From: Ectocarpus siliculosus
Taxonomy: Eukaryota; Sar; Phaeophyceae; Ectocarpales; Ectocarpaceae
Reading direction: 5' to 3'
Assembly (NCBI GenBank): GCA_000310025.1
Contig: FN649740.1
Coordinates: 3,420,841-3,483,960, forward strand
DNA length: 63,120 nt
Position numbers and translations under genes: made by a program. Numbering within the stretch: the first letter of the stretch is position 1; the number at the start of each line of letters is the position of its first letter. A model generated the notes under the pieces. It saw nothing but the letters and a program-made list of their open reading frames with translations, was not told the origin of the DNA and ran no database searches. Of this stretch, positions 12,801 through 24,095 are shown one piece after another.

Positions 12801-13831
12801 CGAGAACTGACTCGTGTCCTGCTGTTTCGCTGGCAGTTGAAAAAACACAAGAAGAAAAGAGGGAACAGGGGGTTCAGCAATAGTATGCGCGGGGTACGTA
12901 TGCCCACGAAAGCGGGGTGTGGACGGGGGGGGGGGGTGCAACCGGTAGGTGAAAGTTAACGTTACCAGCGCACAGCAGGTGTACAGTAGTATCAAAGTGT
13001 GTGGTGTTTGCGTTCTCTTTCCGCCCGTGGACGCACACGTCTGACGACAGTTACATCGGTCAGCTGTCGCTCGTTGTAGCGACAGCTAGTTTATCTCTTT
13101 AGATGGTATGCATACAATCACAAAGAGACTTGTACCCGTTTGAGACAATTCCACGGTCGAACGGGATGTGCTGAAGCCTTTATAGTAAGCGGGAGCAAAA
13201 ACGGCTGGATACCAGGGCTTATCTCGAGTCTATTTATGCAGTTTTCATAAACGTAACGTCAATTTGTCTTGAACCCTGAGGCGCACGAGTCCAACCATTG
13301 TGGGACTCTAGAAGCAAGACGTTTGGGTGCGATGTATCCATACAGAAGAGGTCCGCGACGTTGAACCACAGTTGCTAGAGTGTTGGCGGCACTTTTTCTT
13401 TTTCTTTTTTTAGTATGACACAACGAATCCATCTCTATCTGAGAAAAGAGTCTAAGATAGATTAGCAATAGTGCGACCTGCATGGAAAATTCGGGTGACA
13501 ATGGTTAATGTCGGAATTCCAAGTGCAAGATAGAAATTTAATGGACCAAATGAATGTTCGAAACTGCGAAGTATTCGAAAGCAATTCGAACTCCGCCCAT
13601 GCGGCAACGTTTCAGCTGTAAGTCGGAGCCTCTTTTTCCAGCTTCGTGGCCGTGTTATGCACGTGTCTGACTCGCGCGTGCTCAACCCGCCACCTTCGAT
13701 CGTCAACGTCATCGGCTTGAGAGCGGATGTTTCAGGCCTGATGATGAGGACGGGAGGGGCGGGAGGCCCTTGCACACACACATCACAGGGCGAGTACTAC
13801 CCGTTCCAGATAAATACCACAGTCTTTTCAG

Positions 13832-13885
<54 letters not shown>

Positions 13886-16800
13886 CGTTGTTGTTGTTGT
13901 TTTCACATAAAAAACAGTTCCGGTCTCCGCTCAGTGCCTTCTAATGTCCGTACTGCTCCAACTGACGCGAACGTCTTTCCGTGGTCACAAGCCAACTGCC
14001 CTCAAAGGGGGGTACACGTTTCTGTTTATAACTTAAAACCGAAGCCCAGAAAATTCCTCCAAGGCGCGATTTCTTTCTTTTACCCAAACGAAAAAGAAAA
14101 AAAAAAAATGAAAACTAACCGGGATACAGACGATCGACCCCGGTCAAAAGGGATGAAAGAACGGTAGACCCTGAAAGACAGAAAAGAAAGCGATAAAGAC
14201 AAGGAAAAAAAAAAGGAAGGTAGACATGTCCCCTCCAACGCTCCAGTGAGCGGAGGAAAAACCGACTGTGTCCTGTTTCTTTTTTCACCATTTGTTCTAG
14301 CCTATACTCTATATATTCAGTTAACGCCCGCAATCAAGATTTTTTTTTTTAAAGAAATAGAGGCTCACTTTTCCACGAACAATATGAAAACAGGGTTAAG
14401 AAACATAGTTCAGTTTGGGTCACACAATAAGAAATGTCATGTCATGTCATGTCTCAATAAGAAAATATAAGAAACAGCGGCGACGGCTGCCCTACTACGT
14501 AAGAAACGAGGGGTCGCGGGGGAGTGTGTCGAATAAGAAACACCCCACAGCTCCTCCTAACTCTAGCCCTTTCCTCCCTCTCCCACTACCCCTCCCCCTC
14601 CCATAGATGGCGGGTGGTTTCCGTTGTTGGCATGTCAGCGTGCGGGTGAGACTATCATGCGGTGTTTATGCACTTTTTTAGTTTCAGCTCTCACTCATGA
14701 GGGGGGTACAGGACCTTGCAGCGACAGCGAGACGTTACCGCTGAATACATTTCGCTTCTAGGGACTGGCCTTGTGTACAGCCGTCGGTAGTGAGAATCGG
14801 GGTTGAGTACGGGAGGCAAGGAAAGGGGTGCAAATCGTTTGTTTATTTTGAACGTTGTGTAGTTAGTAAGCAAGCAGAGAAAATAAGAAATTGCCGATTT
14901 CAGAAATTCAGCAGGATTTGGCGGCACAAAAGAAAAGAAACTTGACATACGAAATTGAACGACATACGCTGAGTTTATAGCCCACAATAAGAATTCGAGG
15001 CTGGACCTGAAATATGTGTTTCTGAATTGCAGGCGCCAACTGTATGTACGCTGCATTGTTTTATTTGTATTTTATTGTTTTGTTGCCCCTTGTGGCCGCT
15101 GTCTTGGTTGTTTCAGGTTGCGGGCCCTCTCGCCGAGGTAGTGGCATCTCTCGAGAAGCGCGTGTCCGTCCTCGAGCCCGGCCGTCTGGACGTGCTGAGG
15201 CAGAAGGCGCAGCTCGCCAAGTCGGAGCTGGACGCCCTGGCCAAGTCTCGCTCTGCTCCCGCGTCGGGATCGGCTTCTTCTTCGTCATCTGCTCGTGGCA
15301 AGAAGGCGAGGAAGCTTGGTGGCGGCGTGTGTGCGTTTGCTGTGCTTCTTTTGGGGGATATATTGTGGGCCTCCTGCCGTACATGCGTATGGGCAGCAAC
15401 ACCGCGAAGTGCCCCGTGCTTTTCTTTTTTGAGATAACCGGTTTTCGCGTGGGTTGTTGTTGTTGTTGTTGTCTTCACATTAAAAACCGTTCCGATCTCT
15501 CTCTACCTGGGTAACGCTCCTCGAACCCCCGACTTTTGGGGGGCGAGGCGCTTCGCTCTCCGTGTGGAGTTTCTGTTGCACACCAATTCATGTGTCCACC
15601 CAGGCAAGCGCTCAATCCTAACGGCAAGGCGATATTACTAGCATATGCGTTCGCAGCGCTTCGAAGCGCTCTTCCACCGCGCTCATTATCGAGCCAAATA
15701 CACCATACTATTCATACATTGACGATATCCGAAACGTCATGTGTGGGTGCGGTCGCTTTGCATTTTGTTCATTGCAAGGTGGAAGAGGCGTTCGCCACCC
15801 TCGAGAACTGGCAGGGGATAGCCGCCGGCCTCCCCGCCCTGGTGGATCGCCTCCAAGCTCTGGAAACTCTGCACCTGGCCAGCGCGTCCTTCGCCCAGCG
15901 GCTGGAACAGGTGAAGACGGAAAATAGGCCGCTGTGCGGCGGGGGTTGCAAACGTCTGGCAAGCTTCCTTTTGTTGAAGTATCCTTTCATATGCTTCCGT
16001 TCCCCACGCCCGCGCGAGTCTGGTCCTCCCGGTGCAGTGCCTCACACGCGTGTGTCACTGCTGTGATTGCTCGCAATACTTGGGAGAAGCTGCTCTGGTG
16101 AATCTAGCCAGCGCGTTGCTCGTGCGGTCGCTGGATTGTCTTACGCTGGCCTTCAAGGGGCGGAAAGCGCGGGAGAAACCATGCCGAGCGTGCGCGCGTC
16201 GACGAGGCGGCGCTTGTTATTCTTGCGCCCACTAACTTTCGAGTGTGTGTTTCGTTCACCACCGCTGCGATTTCTCCCGTCGTTGAGCATTGGCTCCCCC
16301 GCGTGTTGGGTATGAAGTACAGAATCTCATCGTTCGAGGGAAGTTGTGTACCAAGTGAAGCAAGTTTGTATGTTGCTAATCTACCCGTGCCGATCGCACC
16401 CATTTGCTTTTAGTTTTCTCAAAACCCCGTGTGCGCGCATAACCGGCAGCGCCGTTTGAGACCCTCTCGAGTCTTGTGTCTATGCCGTGGCGGGGTTTCT
16501 TGACGCAGAATCGAATGGCGGGGCATTGCCGATTTCGCGTCGCAGATAGCCTCAGGCAACCATGCGGGTCCTCTTTTATCAGATTCTCGTTTCTCTTAAG
16601 GTGGTGTCATGGTCGTGATACGGGACAGTGCCCGGAACGAGGACGGTTTTTGTCATTAAGAATGCGGCCAAAGCAACGATGGCAATCGTTGCGTAGCCTA
16701 CTCAATCTGACATAGACGAGACTAGAGGATGTTGACTCGCGGGACAAAAGCCAATCGTCGCCCCGACTGTTCGCGCAGAAGACTTGAGCACCCCCAGAAC

Positions 16801-16996
16801 GATCCCATTCTTCTGTGCGCCCGGCCTCTGCCCGCGTCAGGTGGAGACCGGACAGACCGAGCTGGAGGGGGTCTTGAAGTGCACCAACGAAGGGCTCCTG
16901 GACACCCGAAAGAGCTCTGCGGAGAACGTGTCCATCGTGAACGAAAACGTGAAGGCGCTCGACAGACGGCTAGCCGGGGTGGGGCTGACGGCGTAG
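6863..16996 (+). CDS. DCTN2: Dynactin subunit 2 (p50 dynamitin), 10 exons
   Basis: Shoulder/sidearm subunit of dynactin, the cofactor of cytoplasmic dynein on microtubules. Exons: 6863-6988, 7901-7954, 8267-8473, 8960-9097, 9779-9934, 10646-10769, 11590-11795, 15117-15326, 15779-15910, 16841-16996 (stop TAG). All phases agree: 502 aa, against about 400 in animals. The N-terminus has the family's acidic VFETPD segment. Mid-protein ESPLQRLVRLREE matches the dynamitin coiled coil. Further matches are a YELFLNDAS segment, several leucine-heptad coiled coils, and a C-terminal ENVSIVNENVKALDRRL segment. The extra length is Gly/Ala/Ser linkers. The start was chosen as the first ATG in frame with the acidic N-terminus. 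Uncertain edges: the exon 4 acceptor (8960 or 8949) and the exon 8 donor. The 3.3-kb intron 7 is the longest in the gene. Confidence 0.9.
7395..7602. mobile_element. MITE-like element, GATTTTCAAA family, copy 1
   Basis: Left part (CCGACATTAGATGCC...GACCGATTTTCAAAG, then a TTTCTC block) is inverted-complementary to the right part (CGTGGAGTAATCGGGCATTGAAAATGG...GTGTCTTGTGTCA). The same block order occurs at 9528-9744 and 55986-56236. Located in dynamitin intron 1. Ends are approximate and no target duplication was established. Confidence 0.5.
8948..8959 (+). other. Ambiguous acceptor of dynamitin exon 4
   Basis: Two AG sites precede the ESPLQRLVRLREE exon. The AG at 8947-8948 has the better upstream context but gives phase 1. 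The AG at 8958-8959 keeps phase 0 with exon 3, so I used 8960 as the exon start. A transcript would decide. Confidence 0.4.
9528..9744. mobile_element. MITE-like element, GATTTTCAAA family, copy 2
   Basis: Imperfect terminal inverted repeats: left CTACCGTGGGTGACATAAG, right complement TTACCACAGGTGACATGACG. Internal TCGATTTCTTCG and GTCGTGGAGTAGTCGATCTTTGAAAATCG blocks are shared with the other copies. It ends about 35 bp before the acceptor of dynamitin exon 5 and so supplies sequence close to that splice site. Confidence 0.6.
11180..11320 (+). repeat. tRNA-like short interspersed repeat with poly-C end, copy 2
   Basis: Contains GGAAGGAACGATTGGCCATC, CTGTGGGACCAATGCTCCGT, the tRNA-5'-like block TCAATGGTCTAGCCGCTAAG, GCATGCAAAACATGAG and a long poly-C run. 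Very close to 54798-54950. Located in dynamitin intron 6. Confidence 0.6.
11372..11471. other. Assembly gap (100 N)
   Basis: One hundred N inside dynamitin intron 6. Sequence on the two sides is the same segment in clean and corrupted form, see the finding on this gap. Confidence 1.
12437..12839. repeat. Fold-back element (long imperfect inverted repeat)
   Basis: Two arms of about 180-200 nt meet near 12638. The left arm starts CAACTGCCAGC and the right arm ends GCTGGCAGTTG. Both contain CGTGTGCTCCATTG and TTGTGTTGGGCAT-type blocks in opposite orientation. Similar peptides appear in open frames on both strands because of this symmetry, not because of coding. Located in dynamitin intron 7; an A/T-rich stretch flanks each arm. 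Confidence 0.75.
13835..13905. repeat. (TTG)n microsatellite
   Basis: Over twenty TTG/TTG-like triplets in dynamitin intron 7. Confidence 0.95.
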
Positions 16997-17114
16997 TAGT
17001 AGTCTAGGCGGGGGGGGTCTTCGACGACGGAAGGGTTGATGGGCGGAGCGTTGTTGGCGGGAACCACCTTGGACATGACGGACCTGCTAAATGTATCCTT
17101 GAGCGGCAGCAGCT

Positions 17115-17158
<44 letters not shown>

Positions 17159-17765
17159 CAGTGCCGAGGAACGAATGTGAACAGTTGTTGGCGATGAAGG
17201 CGGTTTGCCGCCGACAGGGTCGACAGCGTCAAGTGCGTTTTTTCCCGTGTCTCACCCCCGGCGAAGAAGGCCCTAGGTTACCGAATTCTCCAAGCGCAGC
17301 CCACACGTCTTGTTAATGTGCGGGTTGGATGTGGGATCCCGTTTTCTGGGCATGCTGCACTCGGTGGTACCATGCGGAGCTTTCTTGTCGAGTTGGAAGA
17401 TGGGATTGGTGGCTTGCATGCGATCAGCGGAAACATTTTCGTTTAGTCAAGCGAGAATGGGCAGAGTGAGACGCTTGCAATCGGCCCGCTTCGCGGCGCA
17501 AGGTCCCTTTTCGACAGTCAAATTTTTGGGCGGCATTTTTGAGTGGCAGGGTACGTCGGAGTCGTGAAGGTGGAGCTTGTCGCTGGCTGGTGGCATGGCG
17601 CAGGCAAGCCAAACTCATTGTTGACGACAGGTTCGAAGTGTGCGCAGTCGGTCTCACGCAAGACGCGTGTTTCGTTTGGGTCTCCTGGACGGCAGCACCG
17701 ACCGCGTCATGTGGCTGACCAATGAAACTATGTCAGTCTTTTGGGGCGGTTGTCGTGTTCACGTA
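16997..17765. other. 3' region of dynamitin and intergenic sequence
   Basis: Holds the CAG tract and otherwise no supported gene. Open frames here are short and have no recognisable domain. Confidence 0.5.
17101..17160. repeat. (CAG)n microsatellite downstream of dynamitin
   Basis: AGCAGCAGCTACAGCAGCAG tract of about 17 triplets starting 105 bp after the dynamitin stop codon, probably in its 3' untranslated region. Confidence 0.9.
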
Positions 17766-18043
17766 CCGTAAGGTTGCGAGTCAGCGCACAGGGGTGCGAA
17801 CGATTTTCAAAGCGTAATTTCTCCACAACCAGGAGGTTACCACTGTCGAGAGGTGCGGGTTTGGAAATATCTCATCAAGAGCTTTACTGTGGGTATATCT
17901 CGAATGGGTAGTCTTTCTGTGTGTGTTTTTATTGTTCCTTAATTTCCTGAGAACTATCAGTTGGCGCTCGCACCCTCCTGGTTGTGTAGAAATTACGCTT
18001 TGAAATCGATCGCACCCCTGTGCACTGACTCGCAACCTTACGG
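17766..18043. mobile_element. 278-bp MITE with ~70-bp TIRs and TA target duplication
   Basis: Terminal inverted repeats of about 70 bp: left starts CCGTAAGGTTGCGAGTCAGC, right is its near-complement ending GACTCGCAACCTTACGG. TA dinucleotides flank both ends (17764-17765 and 18044-18045), as expected for Tc1/mariner-type insertions. The interior is about 135 bp with no coding capacity. An internal GATTTTCAAAG motif links it loosely to the elements at 7395, 9528 and 55986. Confidence 0.85.
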
Positions 18044-18583
18044 TAATCTGCGTGGCTCAACACCCGTCTATGGCCTAAGTTGATCCTTGCTTCGAAGCTC
18101 TCGATGGTTTAGAACGACTGGCTGGTGGTGCTTTCATGACGTGTTTCGTCGAGTTTCGGCACGAGGTGCTGCTACTCACATGGTAGGAACCAATTTTCAC
18201 CGGTTTCAGCAATCCTACAACCGGCATACAAGGAAGCTTTTCCTACTACACTGCAACACAATTGGCCCTAGGCTAAGTAAGAACAAAGAAAAGTAATCCA
18301 ACGGCCCACGAAAAGCACGCAGATCGGGAGGTGTCTCACCTCCGCTAGACACTTCATGCTGTTTGGAATGCTGCGTACATAAGCGCGATGCGGGGGAAGT
18401 TTGTCTCCCACCCTCTGTTTATATCCAGCGCGTGACCGAAGTATGTGTTGGTGTTTCCGAGAGGAATTGATCTTCGACAAAACGGCGTGAAACAACTGCC
18501 CGTAAAATTCGAATTGTATGTAGCAATAGATTCAAAATACGCGAGCAGTCTAATGCTATTAGTCTAATGTTCCTAGAATCGTA
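18044..18583. other. Intergenic, nothing recognised
   Basis: No supported exon, RNA gene or repeat seen between the MITE and the tandem array. Confidence 0.4.
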
Positions 18584-19116
18584 CCCACCGAACGGCGGAA
18601 ACGGTGCAGGTTTGGTGCAGCCATGGCTGACGGGCAAAATATATCTGTTGCGCCAACCTGCCCCCCGGGGGGGGATTAGTGTCTAAATCCCCCCCGTCTG
18701 TATCTCCGCCCACAAGGCGCCAATCGAGCCAGGACATGCACGGCTGTGTTGCTGTGATGTAGGGCTATCGTGAGACCCACCGAACGGCGGAAACGGTTCA
18801 GGTTTGGTGCAGCCATGGCTGATGGGCAAAATATATCTGTTGCGCCAACCTGCCCCCCGGGGGGGGATTAGTGTCTAAATCCCCCCCGTCTGTATCTCCG
18901 CCCACAAGGCGCCAATCGAGCCAGGACATGCACGGCTGTGTTGCTGTGATGTAGGGCTATCGTGAGACCCACCGAACGGCGGAAACGGTTCAGGTTGGGT
19001 GCAGCCATGGCTGATGGGCAAAATATATCTGTTGCCCCAACCTGCCCCCCGGGGGGGGATTAGTGTCTAACCCCCCCCCCCGTCTGTATCTCCGCCCACA
19101 AGGCGCCAATCGAACC
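18584..19116. repeat. 192-bp tandem repeat, ~2.8 units
   Basis: Units begin with CCCACCGAACGGCGGAAACG at 18584, 18776 and 18968, an exact 192-bp period with only a few substitutions. Each unit contains a GC palindrome core CCCCCCGGGGGGGG followed by ATTAGTGTCTAA and a C-run. The third unit stops near the GGCGCCAATCGA block. Confidence 0.95.
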
Positions 19117-19120
19117 ACGA

Positions 19121-19425
19121 AACACCGGTAGAAGTGTGTGAAACATGCGCGTAGAGCACACAGCAGCGGGCAGCAGATGAGGCGACCAACACATCAAGTA
19201 TTACTGCCCACAACTTTTCGCGCACCCAATGGGAACCGAACACAGCCTTCTTCTCTTCTTGAGGCAGACTTCCTTTAGCTACACGAGCATCCCGCTGCTC
19301 CATGCAACCCTTCAAGGCTTCCGTCGACACACAAACACCGGTAGAAGCGTGTGGAACGTGCCCGTACAGCACACAACAGCGGGCAGCAGGTGAGGCGACC
19401 AGCAAATCAAGTATTCCTACTCACA
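19121..19425. repeat. Direct repeat pair inside the hairpin spacer
   Basis: A segment of about 90 bp starting AAACACCGGTAGAAG occurs at about 19123 and again at about 19336, each with the blocks GCACACA.CAGCGGGCAGCAG and GAGGCGACCA. It lies between the 192-bp array and its inverted copy. Confidence 0.75.
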
Positions 19426-19449
19426 GCTGAAAAATAACATAAAAAACGC

Positions 19450-19541
19450 ACGTGTGCATGTCCCGGCTCGATTGCCGCCTTGTGGGCGGAGATACAGACG
19501 GGGGGGGGTTAGGCACTAATCCCCCCCCCGGGGGGCAGGTT
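19450..19541. repeat. Inverted partial copy of the 192-bp repeat
   Basis: Complement of the array segment running from the CAACCTGCCCCCCGGGG block to the GACATGCACGG block. With the array it can form a long hairpin spanning 18584-19541. Confidence 0.85.
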
Positions 19542-21628
19542 ATCCTCGAAACCGCTATATTCGCAAAGGGCGTAAGTTCGAATCCCCATGGGGTGAAAAA
19601 TTTACGAAATTTGCGGGTGAAAGGGAAAAACAGTTGAAAAGCTCTCGTGAGTACCACACTTCGACGTTAGCACCGTTGACGAGGAAAAGGGGCGGCTGGA
19701 CCCTTGTCGCGACAAAAATAACATTGAGCACGCACCGCAGGAGGAAGGTGGGGCACGAAAATAAATAGTCTGGTGTTTACCCACCTTCTGTGTGACCCTG
19801 GATGGCTGCAGCAGTACGAAAAAATATACTGACAAGTGTAGTATACACTGAAGAGTGTAGTCAGGTCAGACCACGAAAAAATGAGGACTGTCGCCATAAT
19901 AAATAGGACGAAAACACAACACTCACACACGACACCGTAAACACCGTTCCGAAAACACCTCCAACGGGCACGTCGAAACTGACCGTGAAACACCGTAAGC
20001 ACCTCCAGTATTTTCGACACCGGGCGAAACGTTCCGAGACCATCCAATGGGCACAAACCCAATTTGGGTGTGTTCCCACGGCCACCAGCTGTCGCGCAAG
20101 TCTTCATTCCGCCGAAACCAACACACGGTTGCCGCTACACATGTAGACCTACATATTGCCTTCCTTAAGCCGACCGAATGAGCGCGCAGGGTGGATTGGC
20201 TTACATAATCCACAGAGAAGCTATATTCATCACTGCATACATGAATGGGAAACCTAGCCACGTTGGCAAGCATTTTCGTCAGCACTTTGGCCAGCGCACA
20301 GCACCCAGAGGTCCATACAGGCGCCCCCGACTACCATGAGTAGGGTAAACCTCGGTGGTGGAAGGAGTGGGGTCGAAAGCGAGGGCACCCCTCGTTGTCG
20401 TGCACCAGGAGGCCTTCTCGTCGAGGGAACGGATACGCATCTGAAACTATTATCTGCCGGTTCAGTAGCACGACACGGGAGTGAAAGTTGGGCTAAAGTT
20501 CTGTGACATCCCAAAGGAAAATGGCAAGGGTCGTTGAAGAAATAGAAGTCCATGGAAACACGGCCTTCACAGTGTTGCTCGTGACATTCATAGGCAGGGC
20601 TTTCGGGTTAGGGCTTTCGGGGTCCGAAGTTCCGTGTTAAACCGAATTCCAACTCCTTCAAAACATTCTGTTGCACTGTCGTAACCTAACCCTACTTAAG
20701 AACGGCACTCCTTCATTCTTGTCCATGACATTCAAATCGAGGGTCGTCTGTGCCCAAAGTCCATGTGTGAAACCGAGTCCTGCCTCACACACGTAAATCT
20801 CGCTGGTGTGATCGAATCAGAAGCACATCATCGCAGCCAAAGATGTTTTTCACGGTCAGCTTCGAGGAGGTGTCCTCGTCGAAGGAACCGATGCGCATTT
20901 GAAGCCACAACTACGCCTTTTCAGTACTTCACTATCACGACACGTTTGATGAACTGGATGTGAAAATACTGGGAAATCAACACGACATTGCAAGGCAAAC
21001 TTGTATCATGTCGGCGAAACATTTCGACCCCATGGAAACGGGAATGACAAAATTCACTCGTTCCGTCCACGAAATTCCCAGCAGATTCGTCGATATTCGG
21101 AGAAGTACCCTGCACTATGTAAATGTCCCCGCAATGGCCATTCTCCGAAGCTTAGTTCGCTTCAGGGTTTGCGAATTTCGTTTCCAGTTCTCGTACAGCT
21201 CTTGTTTTCCAGCTCAGGCCTATTGCCTATTGTGAAGTGCTCCAATCCGTTAGCGTGCTTCAGGGTTCGCCGGAAAAGATCCAATTTCAGCTGCGAGCTC
21301 TTCGGCTTTAATCCAAACTTCCTGGTGCGTGTAGGTGCCGGTATCACCCACTCGGCGAGATCTTGAGACCGTTCTGGCCAGATTGGCCATACCTGCTCCA
21401 CACGCCAAATCCTACAGTACTCTGCACAAATCCGCGCACCCTGTATTGATGCGACGGCCAATCGTTGTGAGGATTGTACCACCCACAACCAACGCTTGTC
21501 CTTTCCTGGCTTGCCGAATAGTCGTGGCTCGTGGGAGACCAACGGTGTTGCGTACGGGGTGATACGTACATGTTGCGTGTTATGACCTACCATGACATAG
21601 CACTTTCTTCTGTTTTCCGTGTATTTTT
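19542..21628. other. Gene-free stretch of decayed repeats
   Basis: Apart from the old repeat copy I find no supported exon. The 181-codon open frame on the minus strand at 21162-21707 has no recognisable domain and runs into the left arm of the inverted repeat. Confidence 0.45.
19930..20850. repeat. Old direct copy of the large-repeat family
   Basis: Follows the block order of about 22060-23020 with clear divergence: the CACGGCCACCAGCTGTCGCG block, CTTCCTTAAGCCG, CGCGCAGGGTGGAT, CCTCGGTGGTGGAAGG, GTGACATCCCAAA and GGGCTTTCGG. A further decayed fragment around 20851-21030 repeats the GTCGAAGGAACCGATGCGCA block. Confidence 0.7.
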
Positions 21629-22672
21629 CAAACGGTATTGCCATTTTCGACTCCGATCTCGTAAAACATTTTCGCGACACACCTCGAATAATGCTTCGAA
21701 ACAACATCCTATGCGTTACTGCGGCTCTCAGCTATCGTGCAAGCCTTCGTTAGTCTCATAGTGACCGGTGGGTGCCGAGATATGGCCCAAAATGGCATGT
21801 CACGGCACCACCTCGGCGGTGTCGACAAAAAAATGCCTATGTACGACACCATCAATCACTTCAAAAGCACCCCCCCCATACGCACGATTACAATTGAGCT
21901 GTGTTCCCAGGCCCCCGGCCGTCGCACAAGCAAGCCGTCATTTCGCCGACACCAACATGTGGTGGTCGAGGTACGCCTAAGAATGTGGCCGCAGCACCAA
22001 CTCGGCGGCGTCGTACATCAGCCCATGTTTACGACACCGCGCGATTCTTTCCGAAATACCTCCAATGGGCACAAACCAATGTTCCTGTGTTTCCACGGCC
22101 CCCAGCTGTCGCGCAAGCCATCGTTCGGCCGAAACCAAAATGTGGTTTCCGAGATACGCTCGAGAATGCGGCCGCAGCACCACCTCGGCGGTGTCGTAAG
22201 TAAGGCATATTTACGGCACCGCGCGAAACTTCCGAGAACACATCCGATCGGCAGAAAACCAACTTTGTTGTGTCCCCACGGCCACCGGTTGTCGCGCAAG
22301 TCGTCACTCGGCCGAAACAAACTTGCGGATGCCGTTATGCATGCAGACCTGCATATCGCCTTCCTTAAGCCGGCTGAACTAGCGCGCAGGGTGGATCGGC
22401 CACATCATCCACAGAGAAGACTCTCGCCATCGCTGCATACAAATGAATGGGAACCTGCCACGTTGGCAAGCACGTTGGCAAGCAGTACCGTCGGCACTTT
22501 TTTGCCAGCGCACAACACCCGGAGGTCCATGGGCGTTCGTTGTGGAACGGCCCCGACCAACAAGACGTGAGCGTTAACCTCGGTGGTGGAAGGGGTGTGG
22601 GGCGCAACGAGGGCACCCCGTGTTTCGTCCACTGGGAGGCTCCTCGTCGAGTGAACCGATATTTCGTCGATT
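21629..22672 (+). repeat. Large inverted repeat, left arm (~1.04 kb)
   Basis: Near-identical complement of 24096-25135. Internally it is built from about four diverged units of ~185 bp, each with a CACGGCC.CCAGCTGTCGCG block, a GGCCGCAGCACCACCTCGGC block and a CCAATGGGCACAAACCAA block. Open frames of 277 aa here have no domain match and mirror the repeat. Confidence 0.92.
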
Positions 22673-23741
22673 TGGGAGTGGAAGTTGTGCCGAAATTCAG
22701 TGACATCCCAAAAGAAAATGTCCTGTGTTGTTGAAGCAGGTGAACTCCACGGACACACCATCTTCATGGAGTTCACTCGTTCATTCATTGATCGATAGGG
22801 CTTTCGGATTCCCAAGTTCGGGTGTGAAACCGAAACCGAACTCCTTTAAAGTATTCTGTTTCACTTTCGTAACCCTACGTGAGAACTTCACTCATTCGGT
22901 TGCCCATGACATTCATATCGAGAGCTGTCTTTGCCCAAAGCCCCGCTGTGAAACCCGAACTCAGACTCCGACACGCGTTTCCATCTGGTATGATCGAGTG
23001 TAAAGCATGACATCGCAGGGCGTGCTTGCTCTATAGATATGTTTGCAGAGGTTTGGAAAGGGTGACTTCACTAACCGTGGGAGGTGAAGCCACTGTCTTT
23101 TCCTACACTATAGGTGAAGAACATACGTTTGCACACGAAACTACACGTATCACAAAGACGCTCCTCGTCCCCAGTCCGTCGGGCAACCAAGGCCGAAACG
23201 GCAAACAGGAGCTCCTAGGAAACAGAGCGTACGTTTAAATTAAGCACCTCCCAACCCGCTCCTCCCCCCCCTCGGTGTTTGCCATCGGGATTGGGTTTTC
23301 GTCGCTTGGCAACGACGTTGTAAAACAAGCCAATTCACTTCGTGAACTCGCCAACCAGGTTACGGTTTTTTTTTTTTTTACCTCTGGTTTTGTTTTTGGC
23401 GGTAACCATAGTGGTGGTCGAGTAGATCATGTTGTGCGGGGTCTAGAAACCTCACTCCGCGCAAGGGGGATGATCGCACTACGTTGTGTTTAAATGGTCA
23501 AGCATCCTCGAGGCAGTTACACAGTGCTTACAACTGTCTCTGGAAGTGAAAGCACCAGAAAATAAATTAAGCCATACGCAGCTGTCATCCGTACGCAAGG
23601 AAGTAAGCACAAGATGCCGAACACCCTTAGCAGGATGCAGCTCACCCTTCATGCGACTCGCCGAATACCTCACGGCGGTTCACGCTTGTTAATGTGAGAG
23701 CCTGGTCCGGTGAGAACCCGGCATGCTCCGTCCCGGCTTTG
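22673..23741. other. Spacer of the large inverted repeat
   Basis: First part (to about 23020) is the continuation of the repeat unit also seen at 20480-20850. It then runs through unremarkable sequence into the dispersed repeat at 23417. No supported gene. Confidence 0.5.
23417..23741 (+). repeat. ~325-bp dispersed repeat, copy 1
   Basis: Nearly identical to 62798-63120: TCGAGTAGATCATGTTGTGC, the CTCGAGGCAGTTACACAGTG block, GAAAATAAATTAAG, and the end GAGAACCCGGC.TGCTCCGTC. Cut by the N gap at 23742. Confidence 0.93.
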
Positions 23742-24095
23742 NNNNNNNNNNNNNNNNNNNNNNNNNNNNNNNNNNNNNNNNNNNNNNNNNNNNNNNNNNN
23801 NNNNNNNNNNNNNNNNNNNNNNNNNNNNNNNNNNNNNNNNNNNNNNNNNNNNNNNNNNNNNNNNNNNNNNNNNNNNNNNNNNNNNNNNNNNNNNNNNNNN
23901 NNNNNNNNNNNNNNNNNNNNNNNNNNNNNNNNNNNNNNNNNNNNNNNNNNNNNNNNNNNNNNNNNNNNNNNNNNNNNNNNNNNNNNNNNNNNNNNNNNNN
24001 NNNNNNNNNNNNNNNNNNNNNNNNNNNNNNNNNNNNNNNNNNNNNNNNNNNNNNNNNNNNNNNNNNNNNNNNNNNNNNNNNNNNNNNNNNNNNNN
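23742..24095. other. Assembly gap (354 N)
   Basis: A run of 354 N between the dispersed repeat and the right arm of the large inverted repeat. Confidence 1.

Noticed and set aside
19556-19625. tRNA gene suggested by a B-box-like GTTCGAATCC
   Set aside because: No T-stem pairs around the loop and no D-arm or acceptor stem lies upstream.
21162-21707. 181-codon minus-strand frame possibly from a transposon
   Set aside because: No transposase, RT or other motif could be recognised, and part of it lies in the inverted repeat.
21737-22570. 277-codon plus-strand open frame and its mirror at 24421-25029
   Set aside because: It lies wholly in the large inverted repeat, is built from ~185-bp repeat units and shows no domain, so it is a by-product of the repeat.
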